A stretch of DNA of 33,609 nucleotides from an uncultured bacterium. GTDB lineage: Bacteria > Myxococcota_A > UBA796 > CAJQPC01. The stretch spans positions 1-33,609 of the forward strand of contig CAJQPC010000052.1 in assembly GCA_905480105.1 (NCBI GenBank), in the 5' to 3' direction. Of the stretch, positions 1 to 8,134 are shown piece by piece. The translations under genes and the position numbers were made by a program. Under the pieces are notes generated by a model. It was not told the origin of the DNA. It did not search any database and saw nothing but the letters and a program-made list of their open reading frames with translations. Numbering within the stretch: position 1 is the first letter of the stretch; every line of letters begins with the position of its first letter.

Positions 1-1584
1 TATTTCCCCGCACGCGTGGGCATCGAGAACCAGAGTGAAGAAGCGCAGAGATTCACTCTGAGCTTTACCAACTCCTACAACGATAGGGTCGTGATTGAGC
101 AGGTGTTGCCGTTGGAGAGCGGTGAGTCGCGAGAGGTGGAGGTTCTTCTCCCAGCGTTCATTGAGGATGAACCCAGCTACTTCCTAAAGGTGAGGCTTGA
201 AAACGGGGCCTCCGAGTGTTTTAGCTCCAGCCTGGGCCCTCGCGAATCGGGGCCGGCCGGACACGTTGCTCTGCTCGTACAGCACAGTCCTCCCGACCCT
301 GGGGACCTGGAGCGTTGGACCTCTGACCTGGGGATTGAAGAAGGCCTGCTCGCCATCGTCTCGCCGGATCAGCTGGGGCTAAGCTGGGCGGCCTACAGCA
401 GCGTGGATCTGGTGTTGGTGGACACCCGCGCCGGTCTGCCCTCGGATGCGGTCCTGGCGCCTTTGATGCGTTGGGTGCGCATGGGTGGCGTGGTCGTGTT
501 TCGCGGTCCTGGCGTGGAGAGCTTGGCACTGTCGCGCAGCGAGTTGGCTCCCTATGCGGACGCACGCTTCGCCTTGCGGCCCACCCTGGACCGTCAGCTC
601 GTGTACGGCTTGGATGGCTTTGCTGTGGGCGGTGGCGTGATGGTGCTCCAAGAGGAGGAAATGGCAGCGGATCGTCTGCTTGAGTCTGCGATTCTGGTGG
701 CAGCGGACGTGCCTCAGCAGAGGTGGGTCCCGGGCTACGCGAAGAGGCACCAGGTGGCTCGGCCGCAGATTCCGGGGGTCGGGTCGATTCCCAAAGGGCG
801 CTTCGCACTGCTACTTTTTGGCGTTGGCGTACTGTTGGGACCCATCAATGCCTTGCTGGTCCGGAAGCTCAAGGGATCTGCTGCCATGCTGATCACCACG
901 CCGATTTTGGCGGTCTTGAGCGGGGGAGGCATCCTAGCCTACGGTGTTGGGACGACTGGCCTTGGGGCCAAGTCAGCCAGCTACTCTGTGACCTACTTGG
1001 ACCAGGGTGCCCAGAGGGCCACGGTCCAAGAACTTAGGCAGATTTATCTGGGCTCCGCCATTGCCGGAGGACTCCGCCCTGGTGCTGCGTTTTACGACTT
1101 TCCCTCCTTCCTGAGCTACTCCGAGAGCTTAAAGATTCGCACCGACGAAGAAGGTCGACGCGTGAGCGGCGCCGTCCTGCCCTCGCGTGTGGCGACCACC
1201 CAAGTTCTGATGGGGGAGCGCGCGTCCCGGCTGAATTTGAGCGTGAGCGGGACTGAGATCACGAACAACCTCGATACCCGCTTGGACGGTTTGATCCTTC
1301 GGGCCGCAGACGGCAGCTACTGGGGCCTGACAGCGCCGCTGAACGCTCAGGGCAGCGCCACTCTGGTATCCATCGACAACCCCCAGGAACAGCTCGCTGA
1401 GATCTGGGCCAGCAGCATGAGCCTGAGAACGAACAGACCGCAATACCCAGCGGCCTATCAAGACATGGCTTCGAGCTCCTATGTGGCGCGGGTAGAACGC
1501 TCGCCCTTTTTGGATGATGAGGGGCTCAAGCTCAGTGAGCGCGCGGGTGAACACCGCATCGTTGGCCTGTTGGAGGTGCCGTGA
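1..1584 (+). CDS. Membrane protein of ABC/DUF58 operon, GATase-like domain (5' partial)
   Basis: The reading frame is open from base 1, so the true start is probably upstream; GTG at 16 is only the first in-window candidate. From that GTG, residues about 80-230 look like a Rossmann-type, glutamine-amidotransferase-like domain: a beta-strand with VALLVQHSPP, then DLVLVDTRAGLP, then WVRMGGVVVFRG. Two hydrophobic segments follow (about 262-285 and 291-312), then a soluble C-terminal beta-rich region. This arrangement is common in uncharacterised membrane proteins that travel with an ABC ATPase, an ABC-2 permease and DUF58/MoxR proteins. The stop overlaps the next GTG start (GTGA at 1581-1584), so the genes are translationally coupled. 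The link to the downstream transporter is inferred from context; no catalytic residues are evident. Confidence 0.8.
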   Translation, partial: YFPARVGIENQSEEAQRFTLSFTNSYNDRVVIEQVLPLESGESREVEVLLPAFIEDEPSYFLKVRLENGASECFSSSLGPRESGPAGHVALLVQHSPPDPGDLERWTSDLGIEEGLLAIVSPDQLGLSWAAYSSVDLVLVDTRAGLPSDAVLAPLMRWVRMGGVVVFRGPGVESLALSRSELAPYADARFALRPTLDRQLVYGLDGFAVGGGVMVLQEEEMAADRLLESAILVAADVPQQRWVPGYAKRHQVARPQIPGVGSIPKGRFALLLFGVGVLLGPINALLVRKLKGSAAMLITTPILAVLSGGGILAYGVGTTGLGAKSASYSVTYLDQGAQRATVQELRQIYLGSAIAGGLRPGAAFYDFPSFLSYSESLKIRTDEEGRRVSGAVLPSRVATTQVLMGERASRLNLSVSGTEITNNLDTRLDGLILRAADGSYWGLTAPLNAQGSATLVSIDNPQEQLAEIWASSMSLRTNRPQYPAAYQDMASSSYVARVERSPFLDDEGLKLSERAGEHRIVGLLEVP

Positions 1585-2513
1585 AGATTCTGGATGTACA
1601 GTCCATCTCACGCAGTTTTGGCAGTGTCAAGGCCGTCGACAATGTCAGCTTTTCCGTGTCTGCTGGCGAGATCTGCGGATTTATCGGGCCCAATGGCGCC
1701 GGCAAGACCACCACGATGCGCATCTGCTCCACCTTGGAGCTACCAGATTCGGGTGACGTGCTGGTAGGCGGCTGCTCGGTGCTCGCTGATCCACGGGGTG
1801 TGACCCGTCAGATCGGCTTTATGCCCGATGCCTACGCCAGCGAGCAGAACACCCCGGTGCGGGACTATCTGGAGTTTCACGCCCGAGCCCAAGGCCTTCG
1901 CGGCCCGGCGCGGGGCAAGGCCATTCGCTCGGTGATCGACTTCACTGGGCTTAAGCCGTTGCTGGACAAGGAGGTCTTGGCCCTGTCCAAGGGCATGCGC
2001 CAACGCGCTGGTCTGGCGGTGACCTTGCTGCACGACCCCAGCTTGTTGATCCTGGACGAGCCTGCTGCGGGGCTGGACCCCCGTGCCCGAGTGGAGCTGC
2101 GGGAGCTGCTCTCGGTCTTGGCCGAGATGGGCAAGGCGGTGCTGATCTCTTCCCATATACTCACAGAACTCTCCGAGATCTGCGACGTGGTGGCCGTCAT
2201 CGAGGCCGGCCGAATCCGAGCATCGGGCCGGGTCACGGACATTCAGAAGCAGCTCTCTCCAGACGCGCTCTACTACATGCGCTGCATCTCATCGGTGGAG
2301 CTACTGCAGCGTTTCCTCTTGGAGCAGCCAGGCGTGGACAAGGTGCGGGCCGATAAGCAGGGCTGTGTGTTCAGCTTGGCTGAGGGAGACCAGGCTTTGG
2401 CGGATCTCTTGGGCCGCGCGGTGACCCAGGGTTTGCGTCCGCTGGAGATGCGCCCCTTGACGGCTGACTTGGAGGAGGTCTTCCTCTCTCTTACCGAGGG
2501 GGTGGTGCAGTGA
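1581..2513 (+). CDS. ABC transporter ATP-binding protein
   Basis: A 310-residue ABC ATPase that couples ATP hydrolysis to the adjacent permease at the inner membrane. Visible motifs are Walker A GPNGAGKTT (residues about 37-45), signature LSKGMRQRAG (about 135-144), Walker B LLILDEPAAGLDP (about 155-167) and the switch-histidine segment ISSH (about 189-192). The C-terminal ~90 residues form the extra domain usual in the CcmA/NatA/GldA-type subfamily. It starts with GTG inside the stop of the preceding gene and ends in another GTGA overlap with the permease, so all three are co-translated. The substrate cannot be read from the sequence. Gliding-type (GldA) or Na+/drug exporters are the nearest general types. 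Confidence 0.96.
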   Translation: MKILDVQSISRSFGSVKAVDNVSFSVSAGEICGFIGPNGAGKTTTMRICSTLELPDSGDVLVGGCSVLADPRGVTRQIGFMPDAYASEQNTPVRDYLEFHARAQGLRGPARGKAIRSVIDFTGLKPLLDKEVLALSKGMRQRAGLAVTLLHDPSLLILDEPAAGLDPRARVELRELLSVLAEMGKAVLISSHILTELSEICDVVAVIEAGRIRASGRVTDIQKQLSPDALYYMRCISSVELLQRFLLEQPGVDKVRADKQGCVFSLAEGDQALADLLGRAVTQGLRPLEMRPLTADLEEVFLSLTEGVVQ

Positions 2514-4003
2514 TTTTTCCCCAGTGGATCGACGACCGTTTGAACCCCATTTTGGTCAAGGAAGTACGACAGGCCCTGCGCGGTCGCTACTTCAAGGTCA
2601 CCTACGGGCTGACGCTGATAGCAGCGACCTTGGTCGGCATTGTCTGTCTGCTGGCTGCGGTTAACGACGAGAGTGTTGGTCAGACCTATTTTTTGGGTAT
2701 CTACCTTTGCATGGCGACCGCCATGATTGGGCTCGTACCCTTTCAGGCCTTTGTGGCAGCCTCTGGCTCAGGCCGAGGCGGACAGTCCGAGCTGATGCAG
2801 CTCACCGCTCTAAGGCCCAGGCAGATCCTCGCTGGGGGGTTGCTGGCCTCGTTCGTGCAGTCCGGGCTCGTCTTGGCGGCGCTCGCCCCCTTCCTGGCCC
2901 TGAGCTTCCTGTTGCCGGGGGTGGATCTCAGCGTCCTGATCTTCGTGGTCCTGTACACCCTACTCTTCTCAGCGTGTGTGAGCTGTGTGACCCTTTCGGC
3001 TAGCTTCTTGACCGAGAACCGGCTGTTGCGCGTCATCGTGATGGTCTTTCTGGGTGGCTGGCAGTTCGGTCTGGTGAGCGCAGCGGTCCCTGGTGTCTCG
3101 GAGTTAGTGGAGAACTCCTCCGAATTGCAAGATCCCGAAGTCCAGGTCATTTTTGCCATCTTCGCCGGCTTGGCCATCTTCATCGCTCTCTTTGCATTTA
3201 TCGGTGGCACCCTGCGCATCTCGCACCCCGAAGAGAACCGCTCCACCCCACTGCGTGTGTTGATGTTCGGCTTTGCACTCGCGGGACTGGCGTTCACCTT
3301 CGTGGGAATGCGGTCCCCGCACGCCGAGGCCGAGGGCTTTGTCCTTGCTTACTTGGCGCTGGGCTTTGCGATGCTGCTCCCTTCGGGAATCTTCGCGGGG
3401 GAATCCGAGCGCTTGGGCAGGCGTGTTCAGGTCACGGCTCCCAAGAATGCTCTGGTCGCTCTATTGGTCACGCCATTCATGCCAGGCGGGGGCAACGGCG
3501 CCCTGTTCAATGGGCTGATACTCGCTCTCTTTGGTTCGATCATGCTGCTCTTTCCCACCGTACAGCCAGATGCTGATGATCCTTGGGCGGAGCTGTTCAT
3601 CTTCTGTTTCCTGTGGGGCGTCACCGCCTTCAACCTGCCCACGGCGCTGCTCCAGCGCTGGTCAAACCACATGCCTGTGCGGGTACTCTCCGCCTTCTCT
3701 CCTGGTCTTTTCTTTGCTGGGACTGCCTTGGTGCCGGCCTTTATTGGGCTGATGTTCGAAGGCGGAAACTGGGGTCAATTTGAGCACCCCTTCTGCTTTC
3801 CGTGGGCCTTTGAGCGCTTGGCCCAAAACGATTCCTTCCAAAAGCCGGTCTGGATTGTCGCTGTGGGGATGTTCGTGATCACCCTTCTGGCCAACCTGAA
3901 GCGCGTCCTCCGGGGGCTTGGAGAAGTCCAGCGGGTCTCTAAACTGCGTCGCGAGAATCAGGCCAGGGTGGACGCTTTCGAAAAAGAGGTGCCCGCTGCT
4001 TGA
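2510..4003 (+). CDS. ABC-2 type transporter permease
   Basis: A 497-residue polytopic inner-membrane protein with about a dozen hydrophobic segments, for example around residues 30-50, 60-80, 105-130, 140-165, 170-190, 210-235 and 245-265, then more in the C-terminal half. The N-terminal phrase NPILVKEVRQALRGR matches the start common to ABC-2 permeases of this kind, where an amphipathic LVKEVRQ stretch precedes TM1. The size is nearly double the classic ~260-residue ABC-2 permease and could be a two-fold unit. The GTG start overlaps the ATPase stop, consistent with an obligate partner. Substrate unknown. Confidence 0.9.
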   Translation: MIFPQWIDDRLNPILVKEVRQALRGRYFKVTYGLTLIAATLVGIVCLLAAVNDESVGQTYFLGIYLCMATAMIGLVPFQAFVAASGSGRGGQSELMQLTALRPRQILAGGLLASFVQSGLVLAALAPFLALSFLLPGVDLSVLIFVVLYTLLFSACVSCVTLSASFLTENRLLRVIVMVFLGGWQFGLVSAAVPGVSELVENSSELQDPEVQVIFAIFAGLAIFIALFAFIGGTLRISHPEENRSTPLRVLMFGFALAGLAFTFVGMRSPHAEAEGFVLAYLALGFAMLLPSGIFAGESERLGRRVQVTAPKNALVALLVTPFMPGGGNGALFNGLILALFGSIMLLFPTVQPDADDPWAELFIFCFLWGVTAFNLPTALLQRWSNHMPVRVLSAFSPGLFFAGTALVPAFIGLMFEGGNWGQFEHPFCFPWAFERLAQNDSFQKPVWIVAVGMFVITLLANLKRVLRGLGEVQRVSKLRRENQARVDAFEKEVPAA

Positions 4004-4841
4004 GCCAAGCTCCGATTCCGCCCGTTTAGCCGAAGCCTGGCGCATCGCCTTGGCTGCTCCCCGTGTGGGGCAGGAAGGGGGCTCCGCGATGGGCCGAGGT
4101 GCGGGATCGAGCACCGAGTTCCAAGACCATCGGAACTACACCCCGGGGGACGACCTACGCAAGCTTGACTGGCGTGCCTTTGCGCGCACGGATCAACTCA
4201 TGCTCAAGCGCTACAGGGAGGAGGTTCGGCCCACTGTGGAGATCCTGGTCGACGCCAGTCGCTCAATGGCCAGTGAGCCTGGAAAGGCCCAGCTGGCCGT
4301 GGATATGGCGGCCCTGATCACCCGGTCCAGTCTGCGTGTGGGGTGGCGCGCTCGCCCCTGGATATTGGACGATACGCCGCGAAGCGTGCCCCTGGAGGCG
4401 CTTTTACACGAGGGCGTAGACTGTGGGAGTCGACGCCCTTTGATGGACACCCTGGGGGCCATGTCCAGTCGTACATCTGCAGGCGCGATGGTGGTCTTGA
4501 TCTCTGACTTTCTTAGTCCACACGAGGCGGAGAGCCTGGTGGGCAACCTGGCCAGGCGGGCAGGGGCGGTCGGGCTTTTGCAAGTGCTGGGCCCCTGGGA
4601 AGCCGCGCCCCCTGTTGGTGGCAGCTTTGAGCTGGTCGACGCGGAAGGTGGGGAGCGCATCCAGGTCAACCTGGACTCGGATGCCGTGACCCAGTACAGC
4701 CAGCGACTTGGGCGTCTCAGCGATGCCTTGGCCGAGCAGACCCGGCGAGCCGGAGGCAGCTTTGGCCGCGTTGTCGCCCAGGGACCCTTGGAGGGGACCT
4801 GCCGCAGCTTGGGGGAGCAAGGCTGGTTGCTCGCGGGCTAA
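3996..4841 (+). CDS. DUF58 domain protein
   Basis: DUF58 (von Willebrand-A-like) proteins usually accompany MoxR ATPases or ABC modules and may act as assembly factors. The core motif is clear: STEFQDHRNYTPGDDLRKLDW, then ARTDQLMLKRY, then EILVDASRSM, the MIDAS-like DxSxS box. The start is uncertain. The family normally has 30-40 residues before the EF..R.Y.PGDD box. ATG at 4089 would leave only about 10, and ATG at 3918 would overlap the permease by 86 bases. I chose CTG at 3996 because AGAGG lies 6 bases upstream and it keeps the conserved LAEAW..A helix; TTG at 4050 is an alternative. No MoxR ATPase lies downstream, but one could lie upstream of the window. Confidence 0.88.
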   Translation: MLEPSSDSARLAEAWRIALAAPRVGQEGGSAMGRGAGSSTEFQDHRNYTPGDDLRKLDWRAFARTDQLMLKRYREEVRPTVEILVDASRSMASEPGKAQLAVDMAALITRSSLRVGWRARPWILDDTPRSVPLEALLHEGVDCGSRRPLMDTLGAMSSRTSAGAMVVLISDFLSPHEAESLVGNLARRAGAVGLLQVLGPWEAAPPVGGSFELVDAEGGERIQVNLDSDAVTQYSQRLGRLSDALAEQTRRAGGSFGRVVAQGPLEGTCRSLGEQGWLLAG

Positions 4842-4850
4842 TCTACGCTC

Positions 4851-5318
4851 CTAAGCGCCGCTGTCTGCGCACACGTCTGCACCCTCTGTATCGCTGATCT
4901 CGTCGATGAGAAAAACCCAGGCCTCGGTCCACTGCAGATCGCAGTCCGTGTCACCGGAGAATTCCCCAGGCACGGTGCGGGTGCTCCCCACCACGAAGGG
5001 GTCCAACCAGGTGTAGCTGCGTGGCTCGCACGCGTCGTAGCGGTTGAGCCACATCAGCAAGTCCTTGCCTTCCCAGTCCAAACCGGCGACGGGGTCGGCC
5101 CGGCCGTGAACGTCCAGGTAGGTGCTCCAGAGGTTCAGGCTGTTGTGGACCTGGTCACTGGGCTCGCCCACGTCGTAGAGGGTCTGGCCTTCGGGCCACT
5201 CCACTGCTTGGGCGGCGAAGGTGGTGCCAGGGTGGTCCATTAGGCGGCCGCACTCGGTCCCTGACCCAGAGTCCACCGTCTTGTCGTTACAGGCGATGGC
5301 GGCCAACAACCAGAACAT
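4851..5318 (-). CDS. Small lipoprotein, function unknown
   Basis: A 155-residue protein beginning MFWLLAAIAC, with a lipobox-like LAAIAC cysteine at position 10 and no basic residue before it. The start is firm. The preceding in-frame codons are TAG GAG CGC ACC, where TAG is the stop of the upstream gene and GGAG is the ribosome site. The mature part is Trp-, Asp- and Cys-rich with no family I recognise. It is the third gene of the dehydrogenase operon and ends 9 bases from the convergent DUF58 gene. Its relation to the enzymes is unknown. Confidence 0.75.
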   Translation of the reverse strand: MFWLLAAIACNDKTVDSGSGTECGRLMDHPGTTFAAQAVEWPEGQTLYDVGEPSDQVHNSLNLWSTYLDVHGRADPVAGLDWEGKDLLMWLNRYDACEPRSYTWLDPFVVGSTRTVPGEFSGDTDCDLQWTEAWVFLIDEISDTEGADVCADSGA

Positions 5319-5327
5319 GGTGCGCTC

Positions 5328-6302
5328 CTAAAGGCGGGAAGTGATTTGTTGAACCACGTGCTCGCAGCCATGTTGACCGCCACAGTCCGTGGTGTGCAAG
5401 CCCTCACTCAGTGCGCCTTGTACGGCCCCGCGGATGCGCTCAGCGGCCTGTTCCTCGCCCAAGTCGTCGAGGAGCCAGATGGCACTCATTAGATTCGGAA
5501 TGGGGTTGGCGTTGCCGGTGCCGACCAGGCCTGGGGCCTTTCCGTGCGGGTTCTCATAGAGCTTGATGCCCTGGCCCAGGTTGATGGAGCCGCCCACGCT
5601 GATGCCGCCGGCCAAGCCCGCCGCTAAGTCGCCGATAATGTCGCCGAAGAGATTGCCGCATAGGAGCACGTCAAAGTCGCTGGGGCAGCGAACCAAGCGC
5701 ATGCACAGGGCGTCGACGATCACGTCCTCGGACTGCAGGGTGGGGTACTCGGCCAGCACGCGCTGGGCGGTGCGTAGGAACAGGCCGTCGGACTTTTTCA
5801 TGATGTTGGACTTGTGCACGATGCTGATCGTCTTTCGTCCCTTGGACAGGGCCAGCTCGCAAGCAAAGCGCGCGATGCGCTCGCAGGCGGGCTCGGTGGT
5901 CAGCTTGATGGTCTCAAAGACCCCTGGAGCAGTCTCGTGTTCAAAGCCCTTGTAGATGTCCTCGCTGGTCTCTCGGACAACGACCAAGTCGACATCGTTG
6001 AATCGCGCGGGCAGGCCCGGCAGGTTCTTCACGTGCCGAACTTGGGCCCAGATGTCTAACTTTTTGCGCAGGTGGATTCCGGCTGGCAAGGCGCCAGCAA
6101 CCCGGGGCGCTTTGGTGCGATTCTTTAGGATTCGGCCGGTGGACCTAGCGCTCTGGAGCAGCTCTGGAGAGACGATGCCGTCCACGATGGGGTGCAGCTC
6201 CCAGGCGATGTCTACGCCGACTGACTCAAGGATTTGCTGGACGGCACGGGTGGTCTCGGGACCGATCCAGTCGCCGGGAATCAGGGTGACTCGGTGGCTC
6301 AT
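5328..6302 (-). CDS. Diverged isocitrate/isopropylmalate dehydrogenase family protein
   Basis: A 324-residue homologue of its upstream neighbour, of NAD-IDH/IPMDH length. It keeps the fold landmarks and several active-site residues: Arg79, Arg89, Arg110, Tyr117 ([10 protein letters not shown]), Lys164 (VHKSNIM) and the metal-type Asp197, Asp221 and Asp225. Other conserved positions are changed. GDGIGPE is GDWIGPE (residues 10-16). The substrate-loop Ser and Asn are Pro73 and Gly75. The cofactor loop HGTAPDIAG is HGKAPGLVG (253-261). This resembles the split between the catalytic alpha and regulatory beta/gamma subunits of mitochondrial NAD-IDH. It could therefore be a regulatory subunit, or an enzyme with a different substrate. 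The start ATG follows TAGGAG with 6 bases between. Confidence 0.88.
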   Translation of the reverse strand: MSHRVTLIPGDWIGPETTRAVQQILESVGVDIAWELHPIVDGIVSPELLQSARSTGRILKNRTKAPRVAGALPAGIHLRKKLDIWAQVRHVKNLPGLPARFNDVDLVVVRETSEDIYKGFEHETAPGVFETIKLTTEPACERIARFACELALSKGRKTISIVHKSNIMKKSDGLFLRTAQRVLAEYPTLQSEDVIVDALCMRLVRCPSDFDVLLCGNLFGDIIGDLAAGLAGGISVGGSINLGQGIKLYENPHGKAPGLVGTGNANPIPNLMSAIWLLDDLGEEQAAERIRGAVQGALSEGLHTTDCGGQHGCEHVVQQITSRL

Positions 6303-6311
6303 GTGTGGCTC

Positions 6312-7310
6312 CTACAGCGCGTCGATCAAGGCATCGGTGAAGGTCTTGGTGTTGGCGTTTCCGCCTAGGTCACCGGTCAAGGTCTCGCCCTTCCCCAGCA
6401 CATCCCAGATGGCCCGGGTCACCCGGTCCGCGATGGCGCGCTCACCGATGTGCTCGAGCAGCATCACGCCGCTCATTAGGACCGCCAGAGGGTTGGCGAT
6501 GCCCTTTCCGGCAATGTCTGGCGCCGTTCCATGCACTGCCTCGAAGACCGCGATGCGGTCGCCAACGTTGGCTCCCGGGACCACACCCAGACCACCCACC
6601 AAGCCTGCGCACAGGTCGGAGAGGATGTCGCCATAGAGGTTCTGGAGCAGCAGCACATCAAACTGGGTCGGGTCCATCGCCAACGCCATGCTCACGTTGT
6701 CGATGGGCATGGTGTCTTGGGAGATGTAGGGGTAGTCTTGGCCGATCTTTTCGAATGCGTCCACAAAGGCGCCGTCGCTCATCGGGTTGACGCTGGTCTT
6801 GGCGCAGCAGCTGATCAGCCGCCGTCCCCGGTATCGCATGTACTCAAAGGCCCACTTGGAGATGCGCTCTCCGGCAGCCCGAGTGCTCACCTTCAGGGAG
6901 ATAATCTGCCCGGGTGCCAGCTCGTGCTCGATGCCGGCGTACAGGTCCTCCGTGTTCTCACGAAGAACCACCAGATCCACGTCTTTGTAGGGGGTGATGA
7001 TCCCCGGCAGGCTCTTTACAGGACGTAGCCCCGTATAGAGCTCCAGCTCCTTTCGGATGGTGACGTTGGCTGAACGAAATCCCTTGCCCTTTGGGGTTTC
7101 CAGTGGCCCTTTCAGGCCGATGCGGTTGGTGCGAAGAGATGCCAGCACGCTGTCGGGGACTGGCACGCCAGTCTCGTCAAAGGCCTTGCGGCCCGCATGC
7201 ACGGTCTCCCACTCAATCGGTGCCCCTGCCGCTGCTAAGACGCGAACCGTCGCTCCAGTCACCTCTGGGCCGATCCCGTCTCCTGGGATCAGCGTCGCCT
7301 TGTACGCCAT
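6312..7310 (-). CDS. NAD-dependent isocitrate dehydrogenase family enzyme
   Basis: A 332-residue beta-decarboxylating dehydrogenase. The IDH active-site pattern is complete: Ser80, Asn82, Arg86 and Arg96 in the substrate loop, Arg117, Tyr124 ([10 protein letters not shown]), Lys171, and Asp204, Asp228 and Asp232 for the metal. The cofactor loop HGTAPDIAG (260-268) has the Asp-Ile pair typical of NAD rather than NADP use. The Lys171 neighbourhood ([11 protein letters not shown]) is unusual; the family norm is HKxNIMKxxDG. By overall likeness to IDH3 alpha the substrate is probably isocitrate (TCA cycle). Homoisocitrate or isopropylmalate cannot be excluded, although no leuC/leuD-like gene is nearby. 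SD AGGAGAG precedes the ATG, and the gene is first in a three-gene operon. Confidence 0.92.
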   Translation of the reverse strand: MAYKATLIPGDGIGPEVTGATVRVLAAAGAPIEWETVHAGRKAFDETGVPVPDSVLASLRTNRIGLKGPLETPKGKGFRSANVTIRKELELYTGLRPVKSLPGIITPYKDVDLVVLRENTEDLYAGIEHELAPGQIISLKVSTRAAGERISKWAFEYMRYRGRRLISCCAKTSVNPMSDGAFVDAFEKIGQDYPYISQDTMPIDNVSMALAMDPTQFDVLLLQNLYGDILSDLCAGLVGGLGVVPGANVGDRIAVFEAVHGTAPDIAGKGIANPLAVLMSGVMLLEHIGERAIADRVTRAIWDVLGKGETLTGDLGGNANTKTFTDALIDAL

Positions 7311-7338
7311 GCAACTCTCCTACTTCTACTCCGCAGTC

Positions 7339-7389
7339 TTAACCGCACGCAGGTGCATCCGCGCACCCCTTTCAGGCTGCTTCGGTTAA
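7339..7389. promoter_or_regulatory. Separated inverted repeat in divergent promoter region
   Basis: TTAACCG at 7339-7345 and CGGTTAA at 7383-7389 are exact inverse copies 44 bases apart (about four helical turns). They lie between the divergent dehydrogenase operon and the SecD-like gene. This could be a pair of half sites or chance; no regulator is known. Confidence 0.2.
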
Positions 7390-7400
7390 AGGTCGTCCGC

Positions 7401-8111
7401 ATGAGGTCCCGCACCCCCAAAGAGCGCAACGTGCGCTTCTTCTTCGGCAGCCTACCCATGGTGTTGGCCGGCTTTTTGATCATCAGCCTGATCGTGCTCT
7501 TCGTCCTGACCCGTATCGGTGGAGTCGCCGAAGGGGAGCGTGTAGAGATGCGATTTGAGAGCACCTGCGCTGCTGAGTTGGCGCCGGTGATCGAGAATCG
7601 TGCGCAAGAGATGGGTCTGGGAGAGCTCCGGGTCGATGTGCAGGGTCAGCAGGTCCGTGTGGTGGCTACGCTGCCCGGACTCGACGATGACCAGACTGCG
7701 GTCCCGGCCTTGTTGGCCCAGCCCGGGGTGTTCGAGATCTACCAGGCTGAGACCTTGGAGAGCCTCCCCGAGGGCGACCCGCTGGCTGGCCAGGAAGACA
7801 TCACAAACGTCTGGTACCAGCTCAGTCTGGAGGGCCACCCTGTGGTCCAGATCGAGCTCCAGCCCAATGCCTTGCTGCGCCTTCAAGGGCGGTCTGCCCC
7901 AATTTTACTCTATACCTTGGACAATTTAGTCGTCGAGACGTGGGACTTTGAAGAGGGCCCTGACAAGGACACTGTAGAGCTGCAGCCTGAGCTACTTCGC
8001 ACCGAAGACGAGGTCCGTCAGGCAGCAGACTGGGTCATCCTGTTGCGCACCGGCCCGACCCCGTGTGCAGCCACCTTGGCCAGCATCACAACCCTGGAAT
8101 CGGCCTCTTAG
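7401..8111 (+). CDS. Membrane-anchored protein with SecD P1-like domain
   Basis: From ATG at 7401 the protein has 236 residues; an in-frame GTG at 7353 would add 16. One basic N-terminal stretch (RSRTPKERNVR) precedes a single transmembrane helix at about residues 18-37, giving a periplasmic body. Its first part reads RVDVQGQQVRVVATLPGLDDDQTAVPALL, followed by GVFEIYQAE. This is the pattern of the SecD first periplasmic domain, where strands with I/VxVxLPGxxDxxxA precede an LEFR-like strand. The SecD transmembrane RND segments are absent, so it is not a full SecD. It probably acts in the envelope; its role is unknown. The gene is monocistronic and convergent with the GGDEF-like gene. Confidence 0.72.
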   Translation: MRSRTPKERNVRFFFGSLPMVLAGFLIISLIVLFVLTRIGGVAEGERVEMRFESTCAAELAPVIENRAQEMGLGELRVDVQGQQVRVVATLPGLDDDQTAVPALLAQPGVFEIYQAETLESLPEGDPLAGQEDITNVWYQLSLEGHPVVQIELQPNALLRLQGRSAPILLYTLDNLVVETWDFEEGPDKDTVELQPELLRTEDEVRQAADWVILLRTGPTPCAATLASITTLESAS

Positions 8112-8134
8112 ACGGCAGCCGAGGTTTCCTAGAG

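Noticed and set aside
221..808. Minus-strand frame of 195 residues
   Set aside because: Pro/Arg/Ser-rich shadow of the membrane protein gene on the plus strand, which has clear domain structure and coupled neighbours.
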